Below are positions 8,642 to 16,333 of a stretch of 47,470 nt of DNA, one piece after another. Positions within the stretch are counted from its first letter, which is position 1. The number at the start of each line of letters is the position of its first letter. The translations under genes and the position numbers were made by a program. The notes under the pieces were generated by a model that saw nothing but the letters and a program-made list of their open reading frames with translations, did no database searches and was not told where the DNA came from. This DNA is from Bacteroidales bacterium (GTDB lineage Bacteria; Bacteroidota; Bacteroidia; Bacteroidales; F082), in assembly GCA_017427985.1 (NCBI GenBank), contig JAFRRS010000010.1, forward strand, positions 1 to 47,470, read 5' to 3'.

Positions 8642-8964
8642 TGACAAAAAGTTTTAAATCATTTCCATCATTACTAAAAAACGCAGCAAAACAATGGTTT
8701 TGTTAAGAGAAATGTGAATAAGAGCATTCTTATACAGGTGAAAAGTCTACAGATGTGGACTCCCGACATTCATGTAATAAAATTATGTTTTTTCGGTAAT
8801 TTTATTTTGGTAAAAACGATGATTTATTAAAAAAACCTGGCTGCGTGTATCAAAATTATTTGTAAATTTGCAGTGTAAAACAAAAAACTAGAATTGTGGA
8901 ATCTTGTATTTCCAAATGTCAGATAATCCATTGTTCCAGTTTTTGAAAAATATTTTTAACAAAT
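8642..8964. other. Intergenic stretch between ATPase gene and HigBA
   Basis: No gene is seen. The stretch holds the second copy of the 31-base repeat (8785-8815), a weak hairpin around AGTCTACAGATGTGGACT, and a possible -7 box TAAATTTG at 8863-8870 that could give a longer transcript into the toxin gene. It is AT-rich throughout. Confidence 0.5.
8785..8815 (+). repeat. 31-base direct repeat, copy 2
   Basis: Identical to 7179-7209. This copy lies upstream of the HigB toxin gene. Confidence 0.85.
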
Positions 8965-8996
8965 GTTGTAATATATTGAAACTTTTTGTATTTTTG
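8965..8996 (+). promoter_or_regulatory. Promoter directly abutting higB
   Basis: GTTG (8965-8968), 20 bases, then TATTTTTG (8989-8996). The box ends only 3 bases before the toxin ATG at 9000, so transcription from it would give a leaderless or nearly leaderless mRNA. Confidence 0.55.
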
Positions 8997-8999
8997 CCG

Positions 9000-9341
9000 A
9001 TGGAAAGAAGGATTGTTTATTTTGGAGATTATTTTAAGGAGTTTGTAAAATCTTTAGATGATGATGTGCGGGAAAAGATTGACTATGTGCTTGATATGCT
9101 GAAGAAATTAAAAAAGGTAAATCCAAAATTTGTTAAACATATTAGAGACGGGTTGTTTGAACTGCGTGTCGAATGGGAAGGAAACATATATAGGGTATTT
9201 TTTGTTTTTGACAGTGGAAATATAGTTGTGTTATTTAATGGTTTCAAGAAAAAATCGCAAAAAACACCAATTAGAGAAGTAAACAAAGCATTAAGAATTA
9301 AAAATGAATACTATGAATACAGAAGAAAACATGCTTCATGA
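9000..9341 (+). CDS. higB: HigB-like (RelE superfamily) toxin
   Basis: A 113-residue protein if started at the ATG at 9000. An in-frame ATG at 8904 exists, but the 32 extra residues do not resemble the family and overlap the promoter. The sequence has the RelE/HigB-type core: KFVKHIRDGLFELRVEWEGN, then YRVFFVFD and VVLFNGFKKKSQKTP, ending in basic residues. Such toxins cleave mRNA at the ribosome and are neutralised by the partner encoded next to them. The toxin gene comes first and the antitoxin overlaps its end by 38 bases, the order typical of higBA. Confidence 0.88.
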   Translation: MERRIVYFGDYFKEFVKSLDDDVREKIDYVLDMLKKLKKVNPKFVKHIRDGLFELRVEWEGNIYRVFFVFDSGNIVVLFNGFKKKSQKTPIREVNKALRIKNEYYEYRRKHAS

Positions 9342-9618
9342 TTATGATGCCATAATGGATGAAAAATACGGAAAAGTCGGGTCTCATGAAAGAACTGAAT
9401 TCCGTAAAAAAGCGTATGCCTATTGTATGGGACAGATGATTCGTGACGCAAGAAAAGAAGAAAAAATGTCACAATCCGAGCTTGGGAAACGCATTGGGGC
9501 CAACAAAAGCTACATCTCTCGTATTGAAAACGGATTGATTGACCCGACATTATCAACATTTAACAGTATTATCAATGCTTTGGGGTTAAGGATTGACATT
9601 GTGAAGCCGATAGGATAA
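9304..9618 (+). CDS. higA: HigA-like antitoxin, XRE-family HTH
   Basis: A 104-residue protein. Residues 44-100 form an XRE-type helix-turn-helix: MSQSELGKRIGANKSYISRI, then ENGLIDPTLSTFNSI. It is expected to bind and block the HigB toxin and repress the pair's promoter. The ATG at 9304 overlaps the toxin gene by 38 bases; a second ATG three codons on is equally possible. An inverted repeat ATTCGAA-N5-TTCGAAT lies downstream at 9663-9681. Confidence 0.88.
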   Translation: MNTMNTEENMLHDYDAIMDEKYGKVGSHERTEFRKKAYAYCMGQMIRDARKEEKMSQSELGKRIGANKSYISRIENGLIDPTLSTFNSIINALGLRIDIVKPIG

Positions 9619-9662
9619 ACTATGTTTAGTCCGGCACCAGTGCCACACCTCCTTCGTACCAA

Positions 9663-9681
9663 ATTCGAATCAAGTTCGAAT
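9663..9681. repeat. Inverted repeat downstream of higA
   Basis: ATTCGAA (9663-9669) and TTCGAAT (9675-9681) with a 5-base spacer, about 45 bases after the higA stop. No U-tract follows, so it is a poor terminator; it could be a protein-binding site. A short GGCAC-CA-GTGCC palindrome lies just before it. Confidence 0.4.
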
Positions 9682-9768
9682 GAATGTAGGGCGATGGGGT
9701 CGAAGAAAGATAGAATAACTATTTATTTTGACAATTTACACACAATTCTTACAATTTAAATTTGTTTA

Positions 9769-9818
9769 TCAAAAGAAAAACCACCCTTAGTTATTAGAAA
9801 TATACCAAAGGGTGGTTT
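9769..9818 (-). terminator. Intrinsic terminator of the seven-gene minus-strand operon
   Basis: AACCACCCTT (9779-9788) pairs with AAGGGTGGTT (9808-9817). Read on the minus strand, the hairpin is followed by a T-rich tract (TTTTTCTTTT). It lies about 20 bases after the stop of the 4-TM gene at 9837, and so ends the operon that begins at 14782. Confidence 0.8.
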
Positions 9819-9836
9819 ATGGGTTTTATTACGAAA

Positions 9837-10181
9837 CTAATCTTCAGCTTTGCTTAAGCCATAAACAATAAGCAACCATATCAACATTATCAAACCGTTA
9901 ACGATGATGTATGTTGGGATCTTACAATGTACATAAGCAAAAATCAGATTGCCGATTAATCCCAAAACGAAAAACACCAGCGATACGACTTTGATATTAA
10001 CCGATTTGCCTTGTCGATTGATTGTTATACCAAACGAAGCGGTCAATGTTAAAAATGACATTAATCCTCCAATTAGAGCCATTATTGTAGCGTTTTCACT
10101 AGTGCAAAATGCGAATATCCCATAAGATAGTATTGCACTAATACCTAATACAATAATTAATGGAATTACTTTTATTTTCAT
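9837..10181 (-). CDS. Small four-helix membrane protein, unknown function
   Basis: A 114-residue, strongly hydrophobic protein with four predicted membrane segments (about residues 5-25, 33-56, 64-84 and 89-108) and a short charged tail (LSKAED). I do not recognise a family. It is the last gene of a compact minus-strand operon, 8 bases after the GYF-domain gene and just before a good terminator. Its position after the SPFH and GYF proteins suggests it is the membrane part of that module. Confidence 0.6.
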   Translation of the reverse strand: MKIKVIPLIIVLGISAILSYGIFAFCTSENATIMALIGGLMSFLTLTASFGITINRQGKSVNIKVVSLVFFVLGLIGNLIFAYVHCKIPTYIIVNGLIMLIWLLIVYGLSKAED

Positions 10182-10189
10182 AGCTTTAC

Positions 10190-10543
10190 TTATTTGTTAT
10201 TTGCATTAAATGCGGGTGGAGTTAAAGCCACTAGTTTTAGAACATCCGGTGTGTTTTCGACTTTTTGCCAATCCAACATACCAGGTTCCCAGACGTAAGT
10301 GTCTTTTGTAACTTTTTTGTCAGCTATCAAGCGGGACAACTCCTTTTCAGAATATGGTCCCGATTGTTTATTGTCCAAAACAACGTAATATGTATGATTC
10401 ACTTGAGGTTGCATCGGATTCATTGCGCCCGGCACATACATATTTTGCATTGTCTGGTTCATTGTTTTGACCATTTGTTGAGCGACTGCCATACTGAGAC
10501 CAAACTCTATGAGTCTGTCTATTGAAAAGAAACTGTTATCCAT
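10190..10543 (-). CDS. Small GYF_2-domain protein
   Basis: A 117-residue protein read from the ATG at 10543 (MDNSFFSIDRL); a longer reading would run back into the SPFH gene. The N-terminal half holds a helix with repeated Met and Gln, AVAQQMVKTMNQTMQNM. The C-terminal half is a GYF_2 domain: YYVVLDNKQSGPYSEKEL, then KDTYVWEPGMLDWQKVEN. GYF domains bind proline-rich peptides. The same domain closes the SPFH protein encoded 23 bases upstream, so the two may share a binding partner or interact with each other. Confidence 0.75.
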   Translation of the reverse strand: MDNSFFSIDRLIEFGLSMAVAQQMVKTMNQTMQNMYVPGAMNPMQPQVNHTYYVVLDNKQSGPYSEKELSRLIADKKVTKDTYVWEPGMLDWQKVENTPDVLKLVALTPPAFNANNK

Positions 10544-10566
10544 ATCTATTCTTTTTTTAATAATTA

Positions 10567-11904
10567 TTAAGGCATTGGTGGTGGTGGAGGAACTGCTCCA
10601 AATAACGTTGCCAATTCTTGAACATTTCCAGCCAATTCCCATCCCGCCATACCTTGTTTCCAAACGTATGTTTGTCGTGTCATCTGACCATTTCGAACCA
10701 TTTGCTGCATTTGTTGCATATTGAACGGCCCCATATTCTGACCATTGACGTTTAGTGTGTATTGGATTTGTGGCATCGGCGGAGGTGTGTTCATGCCTTG
10801 AGACATGTTTTGTCCCATCTGCCCCATCATACCTGCCATTTGTTGACCCATGGCACCACCCATCATCATACCTGTAATGATTCCGGCTGGATTCATGGCG
10901 CCACCACCGCCGCCCATATTCATGGTTCCCATCTGACCAAGATTGTTAGCGGCTGTTTTAAGCACTTCTGTTTGCTGGTTGATGGCATGAGCACCAATAA
11001 ACGATTGTTCGGTTTGCAGTCTTTGTGCGCGTTGAGCCTCTTCGCGTTGTATGCGTAGAGTTTCCTCCATATTGGCGGCATTGATACGCTGGGTGTCATG
11101 TAAATTTTTGATATTAACATCTGTTTGTGCCTCGATTGTACGTGAAGTCTGGGTAGCAGTTACCTTACGCAATGCCATATAGCCCTCACTCTCTTTATCC
11201 GATTCAACAGCAGCTATATCTATAGCTTTCATGTTTACACCAAAATCGTTTTCCAAACGTGGCTTTAAATATTGGGTGACAATATCGTTTATTTCCAATA
11301 TCTTCCTTTCCATTTGGAGAACTGGAATGCCATTATCTTGAGGAATATTGGTTACCACTCCTTTAATATATTTGATTACAGCATCTTTGATTTGGTTTTT
11401 AAAAGTTTCCAACTCAAAATTAATCAATCGATTAAGTTTGATAAAGCCCTTGTAATCTGTAATATTAAACGTTATGGCTCCTCTCACTGCCATTGGTACG
11501 GCAAAATCCAAGAAACGAGGGTCAAACACATCGAAATATGGCACACCGAATTTGACCTGAACATTGCCAGCAAGGTTGATGTAATAAATCTCGGCTTGGA
11601 ACGGTGATGCTCCGCCAAAGGCAAGTCCCACGATGCTTGTTAATACAGGGAAATTGGATGTTTTAATTGTATCATCGTATGGACCCATAATGTAATCCTG
11701 CATTGTGCCGTCTTTTTGCTTATAGACGAACACCGCCACTTCGCCGTCTTTTACTCGCAGACTGCTGCCATAGCGAATAGCGTTCTCCTTTTTTGTAGTG
11801 TTAGGATCCCGTCCTGCAGGTCTCCATTTCCATATAAGATACTCTTGTTCATCGCAGCGGATGACATCCATCAAACCGCCTTCTTTTCTATTAAATAGTC
11901 CCAT
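10567..11904 (-). CDS. SPFH-domain protein with C-terminal GYF_2 domain (YdjI-like)
   Basis: A 445-residue protein. Residues ~1-260 form an SPFH/Band-7 domain of the 'virion core' type (MGLFNRKEGGLMDVI, then EEYLIWKWRP-like start). A coiled stretch with repeated Glu/Arg/Gln follows (about 260-310). Next is a Gly/Met-rich linker (about 310-365, GMMMGGAMGQQMAGMMGQ), then a GYF_2 domain (QNMGPFNMQQMQQM, TYVWKQGMAGWE) and a Pro-rich tail ending PPPPPMP. SPFH proteins form large oligomers at membranes. Bacillus YdjI, a related SPFH protein, works with a PspA-type protein in membrane stress. The proline tail could be a ligand for the GYF domain of this protein or of its neighbour (inference). Confidence 0.82.
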   Translation of the reverse strand: MGLFNRKEGGLMDVIRCDEQEYLIWKWRPAGRDPNTTKKENAIRYGSSLRVKDGEVAVFVYKQKDGTMQDYIMGPYDDTIKTSNFPVLTSIVGLAFGGASPFQAEIYYINLAGNVQVKFGVPYFDVFDPRFLDFAVPMAVRGAITFNITDYKGFIKLNRLINFELETFKNQIKDAVIKYIKGVVTNIPQDNGIPVLQMERKILEINDIVTQYLKPRLENDFGVNMKAIDIAAVESDKESEGYMALRKVTATQTSRTIEAQTDVNIKNLHDTQRINAANMEETLRIQREEAQRAQRLQTEQSFIGAHAINQQTEVLKTAANNLGQMGTMNMGGGGGAMNPAGIITGMMMGGAMGQQMAGMMGQMGQNMSQGMNTPPPMPQIQYTLNVNGQNMGPFNMQQMQQMVRNGQMTRQTYVWKQGMAGWELAGNVQELATLFGAVPPPPPMP

Positions 11905-11906
11905 TG

Positions 11907-12203
11907 CTAAGATAATTGGTTTTCTAATTGAATAATTCTTTTTGTTAATCTTGCATTTTCAAACTTTTCTGGTAATTTTAAATCTTTTCTTGCAGTCTGT
12001 TTGCTAACACCAAATTGTTGTTCTAAAGATTCTTCAACCTTTTTTAATTGTTCAACACCTTTGTAAACATCAAGCAGTTCTTTGCGGAGCTTATCAATAG
12101 TTTCCTTCCGTTGACGAGGTATAGTAACACAAATAATTGATACAATAATAGCACCTATTGCAACAACAAGTGATGCTATAATACTAGCCAAGCCTAAATC
12201 CAT
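11907..12203 (-). CDS. Small membrane-anchored coiled-coil protein
   Basis: A 98-residue protein with one N-terminal membrane helix (about residues 5-27, VVAIGAIIVSIICVTI) and a charged, coiled-coil-prone remainder with QFGVSKQTARKDL and a C-terminal leucine-rich helix. I recognise no family. It lies 2 bases upstream of the SPFH gene and 2 bases after the preceding gene, so it is tightly co-transcribed. It could be a membrane anchor or spacer for the SPFH assembly. Confidence 0.6.
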   Translation of the reverse strand: MDLGLASIIASLVVAIGAIIVSIICVTIPRQRKETIDKLRKELLDVYKGVEQLKKVEESLEQQFGVSKQTARKDLKLPEKFENARLTKRIIQLENQLS

Positions 12204-12205
12204 AT

Positions 12206-12457
12206 TTAAATACTTTTATGTGTTTTTATAATTCTGTTCAAACAATCATCTGTAAGAGAGCCCTTATTTTGGTCTGCATCTTGTGCAACAAACCTGTTGA
12301 TACTAATCGTTGTATTATTTGACAAGATTACTATGAAATTATTTCTTTCACTTTCATAATGTTCAACATAATAACCAAGTTTATGCTCTGGATACTTCTT
12401 TGACAAAGCATCAATAATGTTTTGTATGCCTATTAGATGTTCATCGCTTTTTTTCAT
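12206..12457 (-). CDS. Small hypothetical protein in the SPFH operon
   Basis: An 83-residue soluble protein (for example HKLGYYVEHYESERNNFIVI, then SNNTTISINRF). No signal peptide, membrane helix or recognisable motif. It is embedded in the tight minus-strand operon with 4 bases to the zinc-ribbon gene and 2 bases to the following gene, which is the main reason to accept it as real. Confidence 0.55.
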   Translation of the reverse strand: MKKSDEHLIGIQNIIDALSKKYPEHKLGYYVEHYESERNNFIVILSNNTTISINRFVAQDADQNKGSLTDDCLNRIIKTHKSI

Positions 12458-12461
12458 ACTA

Positions 12462-13187
12462 TTATACCTTAATCTTTAATTCCTTTGCGTATTCCATGAT
12501 TTCAGCCAAAGTATTTTTATCATCTTTCATAGAAAACTTTGCTTTCATTATAATTTGTTCACATTTCCTTTTCCATACGGGACTCATTTCCACTTCAACT
12601 GCGTAGCTATCTCCATTTTGCAGTCCCAATCTATAAGATAGTTTTCTGAAAAAACCTGGTCCTTTCGCCAATGGCAAAGCTTGACTTAAGAATTCAAGTA
12701 TATCCTCCTTTGTATTCGGTATAGGGAAATTCTGTATTATAGCTTTGCGCTTTCTCATGTCCTTATTATTATGTATTCCGAAGCTTTTTCTTACTAATCC
12801 TCCCAAAACCGACTCATTACCTTCTGTAGCCTTATCTTCAACTTCATTCAATAATTCAAACAATTTTTGTATAGATACATTTGCGTCTACATTCCTAAAT
12901 TCATATCCACAATCAGGACAACGCGTCGTGAAAGACTCCACCATAGCACCACATGACGGACATTTTTTAATATCTCCGTATTTGTCCGATTTTGGAGCAG
13001 ACACCTGTACCTTGGCTTTTTCTTCTTTTTGAAGCTTTACCAAACGAGCATCCAAAACCATTTCAAATTCATCAAGGTCAATTCCCATTGATTGTGCTCT
13101 CTTGAATAGCACTTGCTTCTCTTTTTCAGTCAACACACCATCTTCTAATGCTGCATCGATTAATTCTTCTAATTCTTTGTTGTACAT
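12462..13187 (-). CDS. TerB-like/zinc-ribbon protein in the SPFH operon
   Basis: A 241-residue protein. The N-terminal ~55 residues (LEELIDAALEDGVLTEKEKQ) form a short helical TerB-like domain often found before zinc ribbons. A zinc ribbon follows with Cys76, Cys79, Cys90 and Cys93 (CPSCG...CPDCG). The remaining ~145 residues are unassigned and probably bind partners. Zinc-ribbon proteins accompany SPFH/YdjI-type proteins in other bacteria, which supports a shared module here. It begins 41 bases after the nuclease gene's stop. Confidence 0.7.
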   Translation of the reverse strand: MYNKELEELIDAALEDGVLTEKEKQVLFKRAQSMGIDLDEFEMVLDARLVKLQKEEKAKVQVSAPKSDKYGDIKKCPSCGAMVESFTTRCPDCGYEFRNVDANVSIQKLFELLNEVEDKATEGNESVLGGLVRKSFGIHNNKDMRKRKAIIQNFPIPNTKEDILEFLSQALPLAKGPGFFRKLSYRLGLQNGDSYAVEVEMSPVWKRKCEQIIMKAKFSMKDDKNTLAEIMEYAKELKIKV

Positions 13188-13228
13188 AATGCTAGTTTTT
13201 ATTTGTTAATAATTATACGTATTTCTTT

Positions 13229-14782
13229 TTATGCCGGTTCTACACTAATCCCATACTGTTTTGAATATCCCATGAGTTTTTTGAACTCATCGTCTGTCCA
13301 ATATTTTATGTTTAATACATTTTCATCCTTTCCATTTTCCTCATTTTTTACTTTAAGATTATGTTTCCCATCCATATAGAAATCCCAGGTAAGATACTTA
13401 TGTGCGATCTTAGTTTTGGCATTATCTTCATCCAATTCTGCGATAAAATATGTTCTATCAGTCTTGCCGTTTCTTTTGGCTTGTTTAATGTCTGATTCTT
13501 TGTAAAACAAATATTGGAAAGTATCATTATAATGTGGAGCGCATTCTTCAACAGGAAAAGCATTTCTAATATCCTTTAAAGTAGCGTTTTCATTGTCTTT
13601 GTCTTGCAGCCAAGCCTTGAAAACATAATAGGAAGCAAGACTCATATAAGCTGGCTTTGCTTTTTTATCTTTATCCAAATCATTCATTAAGTTTCCATAT
13701 TTGTTTTTTACAATATACTTTGTTTTGTTGCGATTGCTTTCTTTTAATCCCAACAGATCATTAACTGCTTTTTTATGTTTTTCATCATCACCTCTATCCA
13801 ACAAAGCAGCATTCATAATCATCCTTAATAAAATAACATTTGACTTCCAAAATATATCAAGCTGTTGTTTTAATCCATCATCGAGCAAAACCCGATCTTT
13901 TCCATATACTATCCTGAGTTTATCTTCTTTCCCCCGCATTAAGCCATTTGCAACAAGAGCACTATCCAGCAAAGGCGAAAACCTGTTATAAAGCTGCAAA
14001 AACAGATTCTTTTTCTTTTTAGATACCGCTAAAATAGTGTCTTTATTTGCATCTTGTGTATTAGCTTTATTATTGTTACTTTTTTTAGAAGGTTCATCCT
14101 CTAAAGGTTGTTCCAAATTAATAACATAATCCTTAATAATTGCACGAGCCTCTTGCGGCATATCAAACAACAATAATGGTTCTAATACATAATCCAACAT
14201 ATCTTGATAGTCAATTTTCAAAAATTTGAAATCATCTGAATCGCCTTTACACTTTTCAATTATATTAGGAGCTAAAAAAACGCCAATGATGTTTTCCTTA
14301 GTAAATGTTTTTAAAGCCCAATCACGATAAAGTGCTGTTTGTTTTCCATGTTCCCTAGTGAACATCTTGTTCTCAATTATAACACATAATCGCTTCGTAC
14401 TCTTATCATTTGCATCATATCGATAATCAATCTCAAGGTACACATCTATACGACCGTTTTCTTTATCAAGTTCTACGTACTTTTCTGTACTTACCTCCAA
14501 GTTTTCTATTAGATAGTTCCCAATTAAAAAACAGCAATCATAGCGATTAGCTTCACTATCTAAATATAAAAGCCTCATAAATTTCTTTAACGGCTCGTCT
14601 CCCAAACCATGGCTACCCTTGGTATCTAAAAGCCAAGCCAGAAAAGCACTATGCCGATTCTCATTCCGTTCAATTTTCAGAATGTTGAAGATAGTCTTCT
14701 TACTATAATAAGCGTTCAACTCCTGATACAAAGGATCATTATAGAAATTGATTATCTCGGATTTTATGTTGTTGTCGCTCAT
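13229..14782 (-). CDS. PD-(D/E)XK nuclease superfamily protein (PDDEXK_4 type)
   Basis: A 517-residue protein. The N-terminal part has ENRHSAFLAWLLDTKGSHGL (residues 41-60), the entry motif of PDDEXK_4 proteins. The nuclease core reads IDVYLEI with Asp113, then VIIENKM with Glu137 and Lys139, then HGKQTALYRDW with Gln148. All residues expected for catalysis are present. The rest is long and helical with a low-complexity Asn/Lys stretch around residue 235. It is the first gene of the minus-strand operon containing the SPFH and GYF proteins. Upstream lies a long leader or separate RNA gene (14893-15143). Such nucleases often occur in defence or DNA-stress contexts, but the role is not shown. 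Confidence 0.78.
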   Translation of the reverse strand: MSDNNIKSEIINFYNDPLYQELNAYYSKKTIFNILKIERNENRHSAFLAWLLDTKGSHGLGDEPLKKFMRLLYLDSEANRYDCCFLIGNYLIENLEVSTEKYVELDKENGRIDVYLEIDYRYDANDKSTKRLCVIIENKMFTREHGKQTALYRDWALKTFTKENIIGVFLAPNIIEKCKGDSDDFKFLKIDYQDMLDYVLEPLLLFDMPQEARAIIKDYVINLEQPLEDEPSKKSNNNKANTQDANKDTILAVSKKKKNLFLQLYNRFSPLLDSALVANGLMRGKEDKLRIVYGKDRVLLDDGLKQQLDIFWKSNVILLRMIMNAALLDRGDDEKHKKAVNDLLGLKESNRNKTKYIVKNKYGNLMNDLDKDKKAKPAYMSLASYYVFKAWLQDKDNENATLKDIRNAFPVEECAPHYNDTFQYLFYKESDIKQAKRNGKTDRTYFIAELDEDNAKTKIAHKYLTWDFYMDGKHNLKVKNEENGKDENVLNIKYWTDDEFKKLMGYSKQYGISVEPA

Positions 14783-14853
14783 GGTCTATATTTTAAGTAT
14801 GTATATATTCCCCTATTCCTTTTTTGCAAATTTCCACCTTTTCCCCATTCCTC

Positions 14854-14876
14854 CGAAGTCCTTGTTGGTCCTTGTT
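14854..14876. repeat. 23-base repeat with GTCCTTGTTR decamers, copy 1
   Basis: A 23-base sequence built of the 10-base unit GTCCTTGTTR, identical to 17935-17957. Here it lies between structured element A and the nuclease gene start. Confidence 0.75.
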
Positions 14877-14892
14877 AGTCCGATTTGTCGGA

Positions 14893-15120
14893 GCATAAAA
14901 AAAGCGTGATACTTTTGCATCCGCTTATCGAGGTGTTTGGCATACCTAAAGAAACCAGATGTTAAAAGCACACGCTATACGCGTGACTTTCAGCATTATT
15001 CGTGTTTCTTTATCCAAAATCGCCAAACTTTCGACAAGATGAATATTGCTAAATGTCTGAATTATATTATTTTAATAGTTTTTCTACATAAGCACAAAAT
15101 GTTTTATCGGTGCAAAGATA
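14893..15120 (-). ncRNA. Structured RNA element A (possible small RNA or switch-like leader)
   Basis: On the minus strand, transcription from the promoter at 15113-15143 would run through about 120 bases and then a structured block. In plus-strand coordinates the pairs are: GCGTG 14904-14908 with CACGC 14971-14975, CTTTT 14912-14916 with AAAAG 14964-14968, CATC 14918-14921 with GATG 14958-14961, and AGGT 14931-14934 with ACCT 14944-14947 closing a 9-base loop. Seven T's follow on the minus strand (A 14897-14903), as in an intrinsic terminator. CACGC 14971-14975 can pair instead with GCGTG 14981-14985. A related block with different stem bases exists at 24346-24442. Confidence 0.6.
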
Positions 15121-15143
15121 ATGAAGATTTGGGAGAAAACAAA
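15113..15143 (-). promoter_or_regulatory. Promoter upstream of structured element A
   Basis: On the minus strand: TTTG (15140-15143), 19 bases, TATCTTTG (15113-15120), a full match to the Bacteroidota consensus. It starts just after the DUF1016 gene's stop and reads toward element A and the nuclease operon. Confidence 0.75.
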
Positions 15144-15158
15144 ATTATTTTTGGAATT

Positions 15159-16208
15159 TTATTCTATCACCAAGTTTTGCAATCTATTTGATATCTTATC
15201 GGCTTCTGGCAGCAAATGCTTATAATCATCCGGTAATTCGCTGGTTATGCTATATGCTGCCACGCCAATAGGCATCATTGAATTACGCAATGCGTACTCA
15301 ACAACGGTACGGTTTTTCGATTTGCAAATAATTATTCCGATAGCAGGATTTTCGTGAGGAAGACGTATTGTGTCATTTATTACATTAAGATAAAACTCCA
15401 TCTTGCCTTTGTATTCAGGCTCAAACTCGCCAATTTTCAATTCTATCGCGATAAAGCACTGCATCTTTCGATGATAAAGCATAAGGTCAACGAAATACTC
15501 TTTACCGCCGACTTCAAGCCGATATTGATTGCCTGCAAACATCACATCTGATCCAAACTCTGCAAGAAACGAGCTGATATTATTTATAATACTCTGTTCA
15601 AGTTCATATTCCGAATGATTATCACCCAATTCGCCATATCCGATGAAATAATCATCTTTAACCGCTAATGCCGCCTGATTACGAATTTTCCCTGGCAATG
15701 TTTTATCAAAATTAGTCTGTCCGATAAGATATTTCTCATATGATTTTTGTTCTATTTGGTGAATCAAAACATTTTTAGTCCATCCGAACTTTTTGGTTGC
15801 AAGAATGTAAAACTGCCGTTCCAGCGAGTCCTTACATTTAGTCATAATAACGAGATGTTTTGCCCAACTAATTTCTGCAACCAATGGTTGCAGTTTTTCA
15901 TCTCCTTGATACTCAATGTAAAACTGCATCATATACCATAGATTTCGGCTACCGAATCCTTTAATCTGTGGAAATTCAATCTGGATATCCCTTGAAAGCT
16001 GTTCCACAACCGATTTACCCCAACCCTCGGCTTGTTTTTCCGCTATTGAACGGCCGATTTCCCAATATAATTTGATGATTGTAGTATTTACTGCTTTCAT
16101 CGCCTCATATTGTGCCTCGTGAATTTGATGCTTTATTTCACCAAGCCAATCCAAATAATTACTTTCGGCAATAAGTTTCCCTTTTCTCACAAATTCAGGT
16201 TTATTCAT
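15159..16208 (-). CDS. DUF1016 / YhcG-type PD-(D/E)XK nuclease
   Basis: A 349-residue protein from the ATG at 16208 (MNKPEFVRKG). The N-terminal half is the DUF1016 region (NTTIIKLYWEIGRSIAE, then GFGSRNLWYMMQFYIEY). The C-terminal half is a PDDEXK nuclease-like domain: GGKEYFVDLMLYHRKMQC, then FIAIELKIGEFEPEYKGKM with the D...ELK arrangement. YhcG-family proteins are widespread in accessory DNA, often near restriction systems; the exact function is not established. It is monocistronic here, with a long 5' region and a probable promoter box TATCTTTG at 16334-16341. Confidence 0.87.
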   Translation of the reverse strand: MNKPEFVRKGKLIAESNYLDWLGEIKHQIHEAQYEAMKAVNTTIIKLYWEIGRSIAEKQAEGWGKSVVEQLSRDIQIEFPQIKGFGSRNLWYMMQFYIEYQGDEKLQPLVAEISWAKHLVIMTKCKDSLERQFYILATKKFGWTKNVLIHQIEQKSYEKYLIGQTNFDKTLPGKIRNQAALAVKDDYFIGYGELGDNHSEYELEQSIINNISSFLAEFGSDVMFAGNQYRLEVGGKEYFVDLMLYHRKMQCFIAIELKIGEFEPEYKGKMEFYLNVINDTIRLPHENPAIGIIICKSKNRTVVEYALRNSMMPIGVAAYSITSELPDDYKHLLPEADKISNRLQNLVIE

Positions 16209-16333
16209 ACTAAACAAATTTTAATTAAACATTTAACACATTAAACAGCCTTGTAAATCTGATTAAACGAATTGCTAAATATATCCAAATTTGTAGCATT
16301 TCATAAAAATCAGTTTACGGCTCATATCGGGTG

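Noticed and set aside
9663..9681. Inverted repeat after higA as a terminator
   Set aside because: No U-tract follows it and the arms are AT-rich; kept only as a repeat.
14937..15191. An 84-residue plus-strand reading frame in the gap upstream of the nuclease gene
   Set aside because: It lies over structured element A and its promoter, has no start site context, and its codon use is unlike that of neighbours.
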